Part shown: positions 58,064 to 64,000 of the stretch, one piece after another
Layout: each line of letters opens with the position of its first letter
How positions within the stretch are numbered: the first letter of the stretch is position 1
DNA from: Mycolicibacterium sphagni
GTDB lineage: Bacteria; Actinomycetota; Actinomycetes; Mycobacteriales; Mycobacteriaceae
DNA: 64,000 bases
NCBI RefSeq assembly: GCF_013337765.1
Contig: NZ_VBSB01000003.1
Coordinates: 310,001-374,000 of the forward strand
Reading direction: 5' to 3'
The notes under the pieces: generated by a model
Databases searched by the model: none
Seen by the model: only the letters and a program-made list of their open reading frames with translations
What the model was told of the DNA's origin: nothing
Program-made: the position numbers and the translations under genes

Positions 58064-59262
58064 TGGCCCAGCGCGTCGTAGGTGCGGCGCACGAACCGCG
58101 GCTGCACCGATTGCAGTTTGGCCAGCGACGTGTTACCGGCCACCGCGGCGGCGGCTGCGGAGAAGTCCGGGTAGTTCTGGATCAGGTAGATCATGATCAG
58201 GTCATTGGCCGGGTCGGCCTGCCACCAGGTTCCGTACGCCCCTGGCCAGCTGAACGTGCCAACGCCGCCGGGACCGAACAGCTGCGTGGACTTGGCCGGA
58301 TCGGTGACCACCGAGAGATTCAGGCCGAAGCCGCGGCCCACCCAGAACGGCATCCCCAGGAACGGGTACTGCTTTTGTTCGGCGGTCAGCCGGTCGGTGC
58401 GCATCAGCTGCACGGACTCCGCAGACAGCACCCGCACGCCATCGACTTCGCCGCCGCCCAACAACATTCGGGCGAACCGCAGGTAGTCGTCGACGGTTGT
58501 CACCAGGCTCGCTCCGCCCTGGCAGAACCGGGGTTCGATAACCGGGATCGGACCCATCGCGTCGTGCTGCAGGCCGGTCGCCTCGTCCAGCCGGTACATC
58601 GTGGCCGCCCGGGCGCGCTTATCGGGGGAGATGTAGAACCCGGTGTCGGCCATGCCCAGCGGGTCGAAGATCCGTTCGGTGAGCACGGTCTGCAGTGATG
58701 TGCCCTCGATCCGCGAGACCACGATGCCGAGGACGTCCGTGGCGTGACTGTAGGTCAGTCGCTCGCCGGGCTGGTGGACCAGCGGCAGCTTCGCGGCCTC
58801 GGCCAGCCAGTGGTCCTGGTCCTGGCGGAATGAGACCTGCGCATAGGCCCGGCCCAGCGGGCCCGTCACCGAGAACGGGTAGGCCAATCCGCTGCGGTGG
58901 GTCATCAGGTCGTCGATCGTGATCGGTCGTTGTGCGGGCACGGTACGATCCAGCGGGCCGGTCGGATCCACGAGCACCTGCATGTCCTCGAGTTCCGGTA
59001 ACCAGCGGCTGACCGGATCGGACAGCGCGAGCTTGCCCTCCTCGATGAGAGCCATTGCCGCCGCTACCGTCACCGGTTTGGTCATCGAGGCGATCCGGAA
59101 GATCGTGTCGCGTTGCATCGGGAGCCCGGCTTCGACGTCGCGGTAACCGATCTCGTTGACCTGCAGAATATTTCCGCCCTGCCACACCAAAGTGACGGCG
59201 CCGGCTAGTAGCCCGGCATCGACCGCCTGCACGACAGAGGTGCGATTGTCCGCGAGATTCAC
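58060..59262 (-). CDS. Serine hydrolase, beta-lactamase/transpeptidase fold
   Basis: The 400-residue protein has the Ser-x-x-Lys motif at residues 59-62 (FRIASMTKPVTV), the YSHATDV Tyr motif and DLMTHRSGLAYPF, typical of class C beta-lactamase-like esterases and D-aminopeptidase relatives. No signal peptide is seen, so a cytosolic esterase is likely. GTG 59262 lies seven bases after TAGAGT (minus strand 59270-59275), suggesting a leaderless mRNA. It overlaps the convergent flavoprotein gene stop. Confidence 0.87.
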   Translation of the reverse strand: MNLADNRTSVVQAVDAGLLAGAVTLVWQGGNILQVNEIGYRDVEAGLPMQRDTIFRIASMTKPVTVAAAMALIEEGKLALSDPVSRWLPELEDMQVLVDPTGPLDRTVPAQRPITIDDLMTHRSGLAYPFSVTGPLGRAYAQVSFRQDQDHWLAEAAKLPLVHQPGERLTYSHATDVLGIVVSRIEGTSLQTVLTERIFDPLGMADTGFYISPDKRARAATMYRLDEATGLQHDAMGPIPVIEPRFCQGGASLVTTVDDYLRFARMLLGGGEVDGVRVLSAESVQLMRTDRLTAEQKQYPFLGMPFWVGRGFGLNLSVVTDPAKSTQLFGPGGVGTFSWPGAYGTWWQADPANDLIMIYLIQNYPDFSAAAAAVAGNTSLAKLQSVQPRFVRRTYDALGH

Positions 59263-59269
59263 CCTAGGG

Positions 59270-59275
59270 ACTCTA
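59270..59275 (-). promoter_or_regulatory. Candidate -10 box of the serine hydrolase gene (leaderless)
   Basis: The minus-strand hexamer TAGAGT ends seven bases before GTG 59262. No ribosome site lies between them. Confidence 0.4.
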
Positions 59276-59950
59276 CTGAGCGGCTTCTACTGACGGCCGC
59301 TGCGCTACCACGAGCCAGAATCCCATGTCGACGCCGTCGGGGCGGTGCACCGTCGTCGGAGTCACCGAGCTGACGGTCCAGCCGGCGTCGCCGACAATGC
59401 TGCGAACGGCCGCTTCGCTGACCGCCCGCTGGCCGCGCATCGGATCGTCGTTGGCCTCGGAGAAACAGGCGATCAGCAGCCGCGCACCCGGCCGCGCGGC
59501 TCGGTAGGCCGCGGCGGCGTAGGCGGCCTTACCGTCGTCGTCGAGGCAGTGGAACATGCCGCTGTCGACGATCGTGTCGAACGCGTCGCAGTGGCCGGTG
59601 AGTTCAGTGGCGTCGGTCACGGCGAATTTGATGTCGACGTGGGCATCGGCGGCCCGGCGCTCGGCGGTGATCAGGGCGGTCGGGGAGATGTCGAGCGCGG
59701 TGACGTGATGGCCGTGCTGGGCCAGGTAGATCGCGTTGTCGCCGAGCCCGCAGCCGATGTCGAGGACGTCGCCGGTGATCAGGCCCTGCTCCTGCCAGGC
59801 GACAACACTTTCCTTGGGGCCCTTGGTGTCCCAGGGCACGGTAGTGACGGGAGGGATTCCCTCGGCGGGGCTCTCACCGCGGTAGAGGGCGTCGAAATCC
59901 CAATGCGACGGATGCGATGTGGTCACCTCATCCAGGCTAACCGTCGACAC
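59273..59950 (-). CDS. Class I SAM-dependent methyltransferase (TPMT-like)
   Basis: The 225-residue enzyme has the SAM site [28 protein letters not shown] and segments [11 protein letters not shown] and [17 protein letters not shown] of the thiopurine or thiol methyltransferase-like group. It methylates a small molecule, perhaps a thiol or a selenium compound, but that is a guess. GTG 59950 gives the longest form; GTG 59926, with GGATGAG before it, is an alternative. It is divergent from pyrR. Confidence 0.85.
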   Translation of the reverse strand: MSTVSLDEVTTSHPSHWDFDALYRGESPAEGIPPVTTVPWDTKGPKESVVAWQEQGLITGDVLDIGCGLGDNAIYLAQHGHHVTALDISPTALITAERRAADAHVDIKFAVTDATELTGHCDAFDTIVDSGMFHCLDDDGKAAYAAAAYRAARPGARLLIACFSEANDDPMRGQRAVSEAAVRSIVGDAGWTVSSVTPTTVHRPDGVDMGFWLVVAQRPSVEAAQ

Positions 59951-59985
59951 GCAAGAGCGGTTCGAGAAGATGGACAGGTGGGTGT

Positions 59986-59991
59986 TAAGCT
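59986..59991 (+). promoter_or_regulatory. Candidate -10 box of the pyr operon
   Basis: TAAGCT fits TANNNT. Transcription would start near 59998, giving a leader of about 60 bases that contains the PyrR-binding hairpin. The -35 is not clear. Confidence 0.35.
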
Positions 59992-60016
59992 GCCCGGCAG
60001 TTCGACATCCTTTAAC

Positions 60017-60046
60017 GATCCGTCCAGAGAGGCGGAGAAGGAGGTC
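60017..60046 (+). promoter_or_regulatory. PyrR-binding leader hairpin
   Basis: CCGTC (60020-60024) pairs with GGCGG (60031-60035) around the hexaloop CAGAGA, which matches the PyrR-site loop CNGNGA. A lower stem GAT with GTC (60017-60019 with 60044-60046) closes a purine-rich bulge that contains the ribosome site GGAGG (60040-60044). PyrR bound with UMP would hide the ribosome site, as in mycobacterial pyr translational repression (family knowledge). Confidence 0.75.
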
Positions 60047-60056
60047 CGGTCAGCTC

Positions 60057-60623
60057 GTGGGCTCAGACGACCGTGAATTGATGTCCGGTGCGGACGTCGG
60101 TAGAACCGTTTCCCGCATCGCCCACCAGATCATCGAGAAGACCGCACTCGACGCCCCTGACGCACCCCGCGTCGTCCTCCTCGGCATCCCGACGAGGGGC
60201 GTCACCCTGGCCAACCGGCTGGCCGTCAAGATCGCCGAATTCTCCGGTATCACGGTCGAGTGCGGCGGCCTGGACATCACGCTGTACCGCGACGACCTGG
60301 ACTTCAAGCCACCGCGGGCGCTGGAGAAGACGTCGATCCCGGCGAGTGGAATCGACGGCGCCCTGGTGATCCTGGTCGACGACGTGCTCTACACCGGTCG
60401 ATCGGTTCGCTCGGCGCTGGACGCACTGCGCGATATCGGCAGGCCGACGGCGGTGCAACTGGCGGTTCTCGTCGACCGCGGCCACCGCGAACTGCCGCTG
60501 CGCGCGGACTACGTCGGCAAGAACGTGCCCACCTCGCGCAGCGAGAACGTCAAGGTGCGGCTTGTGGAGGACGACGGCGTCGAAGGTATCTGGATCGCAC
60601 CCCAGGGAGGGCCTGCCCGCTGA
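60057..60623 (+). CDS. pyrR: Bifunctional PyrR regulator / uracil phosphoribosyltransferase
   Basis: The 188-residue protein has the PRPP site [43 protein letters not shown] and [17 protein letters not shown] of PyrR. It senses UMP and UTP, binds pyr leader RNA and has weak UPRTase activity. GTG 60057 is compatible with the M. tuberculosis N-terminal pattern; the ribosome site GGAGG lies 12 bases upstream inside the leader hairpin. It is the first gene of the pyr operon. Confidence 0.95.
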   Translation: MGSDDRELMSGADVGRTVSRIAHQIIEKTALDAPDAPRVVLLGIPTRGVTLANRLAVKIAEFSGITVECGGLDITLYRDDLDFKPPRALEKTSIPASGIDGALVILVDDVLYTGRSVRSALDALRDIGRPTAVQLAVLVDRGHRELPLRADYVGKNVPTSRSENVKVRLVEDDGVEGIWIAPQGGPAR

Positions 60624-60654
60624 TGAGCGCTCGCGCGAAGAACAGACAGCAACC

Positions 60655-61608
60655 GTGACGATCAGGCATCTGCTGTCGGCGGGGGATCTGACCCGCGACC
60701 AGGCCACCGCCATCCTCGACGACGCCGACCGGTTCCGGCAGGCGCTGCTGGGCCGCGAGGTCAAGAAGCTGCCCACACTGCGCGGACGCACGATCATCAC
60801 GATGTTCTACGAGAACTCCACCCGAACCCGGGTGTCGTTCGAGGTCGCAGGCAAGTGGATGAGCGCCGACGTGATCAACGTCAGCTCGTCGGGATCCTCG
60901 GTCGCCAAGGGGGAATCCCTGCGAGACACCGCGCTGACCCTGCGCGCGGCCGGCGCCGACGCGCTGATCATCCGGCATCCGGCATCCGGGGCGGCTCAGC
61001 AATTGGCCGAATGGACACTCGAGGACGACGGCACCGGTCCGTCGGTCATCAATGCCGGTGACGGCACGCATGAGCACCCCACCCAGGCGCTGCTGGACGC
61101 GCTGACGCTGCGCCAGCGGCTCGGGGACATCGAGGGCCGCCGGGTGGTGATCGTCGGCGACATCCTGCACAGCCGGGTGGCCCGCTCGAATGTGTCGCTG
61201 CTGTCCACGCTGGGTGCCGAGGTGGTGCTGGTCTCCCCGCCCACCCTGCTGCCGGTGGGGGTGGCCGACTGGCCGGTCACGGTGTCGCACGATCTGGATG
61301 CCGAACTGCCCGCCGCCGACGCGGTGATGATGCTGCGGGTGCAGGCCGAGCGGATGAACGGCGGGTTCTTCCCGTCCGAGCGCGAGTACTCGATTCGCTA
61401 CGGGCTCTCCGATCGCCGGCAGGCGGTCCTGCCCGGACATGCGGTGGTACTGCACCCCGGCCCGATGCTGCGCGGTATGGAGATCTCGTTCGCCGCCGCG
61501 GACTCGTCGCAATCAGCTGTGCTGCAACAGGTTTCCAACGGTGTACACGTGCGGATGGCGGTGCTGTTCCATCTGCTGGTCGGCACGGACGAGGCGGTGT
61601 CGGTATGA
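60655..61608 (+). CDS. pyrB: Aspartate carbamoyltransferase, catalytic subunit
   Basis: The 317-residue enzyme makes carbamoyl aspartate. It has the carbamoyl-phosphate site [13 protein letters not shown] and the aspartate loop [21 protein letters not shown]. Later family segments are [34 protein letters not shown] and [14 protein letters not shown] 60655 gives the family N-terminus. It overlaps pyrC by 4 bases. Confidence 0.98.
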   Translation: MTIRHLLSAGDLTRDQATAILDDADRFRQALLGREVKKLPTLRGRTIITMFYENSTRTRVSFEVAGKWMSADVINVSSSGSSVAKGESLRDTALTLRAAGADALIIRHPASGAAQQLAEWTLEDDGTGPSVINAGDGTHEHPTQALLDALTLRQRLGDIEGRRVVIVGDILHSRVARSNVSLLSTLGAEVVLVSPPTLLPVGVADWPVTVSHDLDAELPAADAVMMLRVQAERMNGGFFPSEREYSIRYGLSDRRQAVLPGHAVVLHPGPMLRGMEISFAAADSSQSAVLQQVSNGVHVRMAVLFHLLVGTDEAVSV

Positions 61609-62897
61609 GCGTGTTCATCCGCGGTGTGCGGTTGTACGGCGAGGGTGATCAGGTCGACGTCCTGGTGGCCGACGGCCAGATCGCCGAGATCGGCCCGAAG
61701 CTGGCAGTCCCCGACGATGCCGACGTGATCGATGCCACCGGTCAGGTGCTGCTGCCCGGCTTCGTCGACCTGCATACCCATCTGCGTGAGCCTGGCCGGG
61801 AATACGCCGAGGACATCGAAACTGGTTCGGCCGCAGCCGCACTGGGGGGCTACACCGCGGTGTTTGCGATGGCCAACACCGATCCGGTGGCCGACAGCCC
61901 GGTGGTCACCGACCATGTGTGGCGGCGCGGTCAGCAGGTCGGCCTGGTCGACGTGCACCCGGTGGGTGCCGTGACGGTGGGGCTGGAAGGCAAACAGCTC
62001 ACCGAAATGGGCTTGATGGCAGCGGGTGTGGCGCAGGTCAAGATGTTCTCCGACGACGGCATCTGCGTGCACGACCCGCTGGTGATGCGCCGGGCACTGG
62101 AGTACGCCACCGGTCTGGGGGTGCTGATCGCCCAGCATGCCGAGGAGCCGCGGCTCACTGTCGGCGCCGTCGCCCACGAAGGCCCCAACGCCGCCCGGCT
62201 CGGCCTGGCCGGCTGGCCGCGCGCCGCCGAGGAATCGATCGTGGCCCGCGACGCGCTGCTGGCCCGCGACGCCGGCGCCCGGGTGCACATCTGCCACGCC
62301 TCCACGGCCGGGACCGTCGAGCTCATCAAATGGGCTAAACAGCAGGGTATTTCGATCACTGCCGAGGTCACCCCGCACCACCTCCTGCTCGACGACAGCC
62401 GGCTGGCCAGCTATGACGGCGTGAACCGGGTCAACCCGCCGCTGCGGGAGGACACCGACGCGCAGGCGCTGCGCCAGGCACTGGCCGACGGGGTGCTCGA
62501 CTGTGTGGCCACCGACCACGCGCCGCACGCCGAGCACGAGAAGTGCTGCGAGTTCTCGAAGGCCCGGCCGGGCATGCTGGGCCTGCAGACCGCGCTGTCG
62601 GTCGTCGTCGAGACGATGGTGCAGACCGGCCTGCTGGACTGGCGCGGTGTGGCGCGAGTGATGAGCGAGAACCCGGCCCGCATCGTCGGGCTGGACGACC
62701 AGGGTCGCCCGCTGGAGGTGGGGGAGCCCGCCAACCTCGTCATTGTCGACCCAGACGGCACCTGGATCGTCGATGGCACCGAGCTGGCCAGCCGCTCGGC
62801 CAACACCCCGTTCGCGGCGATGACGTTGCCCGCGACGGTCACCGCGACGCTGCTGCGGGGCACAGTGACGGCTCGGGATGGGAAGAGCCCAGCGTGA
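61605..62897 (+). CDS. pyrC: Dihydroorotase
   Basis: The 430-residue type I dihydroorotase cyclises carbamoyl aspartate. It has the HxH metal site in [12 protein letters not shown], the Asp and His of [32 protein letters not shown] and the final metal Asp in [13 protein letters not shown]. It overlaps pyrB and the next gene by 4 bases each. Confidence 0.97.
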   Translation: MSVFIRGVRLYGEGDQVDVLVADGQIAEIGPKLAVPDDADVIDATGQVLLPGFVDLHTHLREPGREYAEDIETGSAAAALGGYTAVFAMANTDPVADSPVVTDHVWRRGQQVGLVDVHPVGAVTVGLEGKQLTEMGLMAAGVAQVKMFSDDGICVHDPLVMRRALEYATGLGVLIAQHAEEPRLTVGAVAHEGPNAARLGLAGWPRAAEESIVARDALLARDAGARVHICHASTAGTVELIKWAKQQGISITAEVTPHHLLLDDSRLASYDGVNRVNPPLREDTDAQALRQALADGVLDCVATDHAPHAEHEKCCEFSKARPGMLGLQTALSVVVETMVQTGLLDWRGVARVMSENPARIVGLDDQGRPLEVGEPANLVIVDPDGTWIVDGTELASRSANTPFAAMTLPATVTATLLRGTVTARDGKSPA

Positions 62898-63391
62898 ACA
62901 CCGGCACGGCGATCGGGGCGTACATCTTCGCCTTTGTGATCGTCGTCATCATCGGCGTGCTGATCGGGCGCATGCTGCGTGGCTGGAAACACCGCGGCAA
63001 ACGGCAGCTCGCGCTGGTGGGTGAACTGCCGGCGGTGCCCGACTTGCTGAGCTCGGCCATCGTCGCACCGACCAGAGGCCTCTACGTCGGCAGTACTCTG
63101 GCGGGCAACTGGCTGGAACGGATTGCCGCAGGCGACTTGGGTTTCCGATCCAAGGCGGTGCTGACCCGCTATCCCGAGGGAATCCTGCTGGAACGCTCCG
63201 GCGCGACCCCGATCTGGATCCCGGAGGATGCGATCGCGGGCATCCGTGCCGAGCGTGCGTTGGCGGGAAAAGTGGCGGGCATCCTGGCGATTCGCTGGCG
63301 GCTGCCGTCGGGCACCGAGATTGACACAGGCTTTCGCGGCGACGACCGCAGTGACTATGCACGATGGACGACAACAGGAGAAGCAGCGTGA
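62894..63391 (+). CDS. Small membrane protein in the pyr operon (Rv1382-like)
   Basis: The 165-residue protein has one N-terminal membrane helix (residues ~5-28, [22 protein letters not shown]) and a soluble part of beta-rich PH-like appearance ([67 protein letters not shown]). The function is unknown. The GTG overlaps the pyrC stop and its own stop overlaps carA, so it is fixed in the operon as in M. tuberculosis (Rv1382, from memory). Confidence 0.87.
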   Translation: MNTGTAIGAYIFAFVIVVIIGVLIGRMLRGWKHRGKRQLALVGELPAVPDLLSSAIVAPTRGLYVGSTLAGNWLERIAAGDLGFRSKAVLTRYPEGILLERSGATPIWIPEDAIAGIRAERALAGKVAGILAIRWRLPSGTEIDTGFRGDDRSDYARWTTTGEAA

Positions 63392-64000
63392 CGGGTAAAG
63401 CCCATCTGATATTGGAAGACGGGCGGGTCTATACCGGCACCGAATTCGGTGCGGCCGGAGAGACTCTCGGCGAAGCGGTGTTCTCCACCGGGATGTCCGG
63501 CTACCAGGAGACGTTGACCGACCCCAGTTATCACCGCCAGATCGTGGTGGCCACCGCCCCGCAGATCGGCAACACCGGCTGGAACCACGAAGATGCCGAA
63601 AGCCGCGGCGACAAGATCTGGGTGGCCGGCTATGTGGTGCGCGACCCCTCGCCACGTGCCTCGAACTGGCGGGCGACCGGAACGCTGGACGACGAGCTCA
63701 AGCGCCAGCGCATCGTCGGCATCGCCGGTGTCGACACCCGCGCGATCGTGCGCCACCTGCGCTCGCAGGGCTCGATGAAGGCCGGGGTGTTCTCCGGGCC
63801 CGCGCTGGCCGATACCGACGAGCTGCTGCGCCGCGTGCGCAGCCAGCCCGCCATGCTCGGCGCCGATCTGGCCGGCGAGGTCAGTACACCGGAGAGCTAT
63901 ATCGTCGATCCCGTTGGGCCGCAACGGTTCACCGTCGTCGCACTCGACCTCGGCATCAAGACGAACACGCCACGCAACTTCGCCAAGCGCGGCATCCGCA
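63388..64000 (+). CDS. carA: Carbamoyl-phosphate synthase small subunit, N-terminal part (runs off the window)
   Basis: The first ~204 residues are present. They carry the small-subunit N-domain ([92 protein letters not shown]) and the beginning of the amidotransferase domain ([21 protein letters not shown]). The catalytic Cys lies beyond the right edge. It supplies ammonia from glutamine for carbamoyl phosphate. GTG 63388 has AGGAG upstream and overlaps the previous gene by 4 bases. Confidence 0.96.
   Translation, partial: MTGKAHLILEDGRVYTGTEFGAAGETLGEAVFSTGMSGYQETLTDPSYHRQIVVATAPQIGNTGWNHEDAESRGDKIWVAGYVVRDPSPRASNWRATGTLDDELKRQRIVGIAGVDTRAIVRHLRSQGSMKAGVFSGPALADTDELLRRVRSQPAMLGADLAGEVSTPESYIVDPVGPQRFTVVALDLGIKTNTPRNFAKRGIR

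Overview
The window is a high-GC actinobacterial chromosome segment that reads as a Mycobacterium, most likely a fast-growing (Mycolicibacterium-type) species. The evidence is the run alaS-ruvX-mltG-aroE-prepilin peptidase-aroC-aroK-aroB-aroQ-pepQ-efp-nusB, an MmpS/MmpL pair, F420-type enzymes, many acyl-CoA dehydrogenases and GTG-rich starts. From memory of M. tuberculosis, the backbone matches aspS (Rv2572c) back to nusB (Rv2533c). It then continues into a pyrR-pyrB-pyrC-carA operon that lies elsewhere in M. tuberculosis. No tRNA, rRNA, insertion sequence, CRISPR array or phage gene was seen, and no gap between genes exceeds about 300 bases.

Layout. 1-4700: a TetR regulator with a co-directional amidohydrolase and two acyl-CoA dehydrogenases, divergent from a thioesterase; a near-identical motif lies in both intergenic regions. 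4700-8314: DUF427 protein, zinc metallopeptidase, carboxylesterase, SRPBCC protein. 8431-13386: aspS, a Ddn-like protein, a lipoprotein, a DUF302 protein, a thiolase and a divergent HxlR regulator. 13392-18652: a CAT-fold acyltransferase, mmpS-mmpL and a small membrane protein. 18926-26988: four overlapping genes encoding transglutaminase/DUF2126, circularly permuted ATP-grasp fused to alpha-E, a second transglutaminase, and a zinc-ribbon metallopeptidase. This is a predicted peptide-ligation or protein-modification system of unproven function and the most interesting locus here.

27006-41231 is accessory: reductases, regulators (MerR, IclR, TetR), two-gene and single-gene metabolic units, a DMT transporter, rarA, a methyltransferase, an SRPBCC gene with a perfect DosR-box core, and a two-repeat monooxygenase-like protein.

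41346-56028 is core: yjbQ, alaS, ruvX, mltG, the shikimate genes, pepQ, efp and nusB. 56039-59950 holds a small unknown gene, a TetR regulator with its probable target flavoprotein, a beta-lactamase-fold hydrolase and a methyltransferase. 60057-64000 is the pyrimidine operon behind a PyrR-binding leader, ending inside carA.

Two themes recur. First, several genes start 5-7 bases after a TANNNT-like -10 box, as expected for leaderless mRNAs. Second, many local regulators sit beside an inverted repeat that could be their operator.
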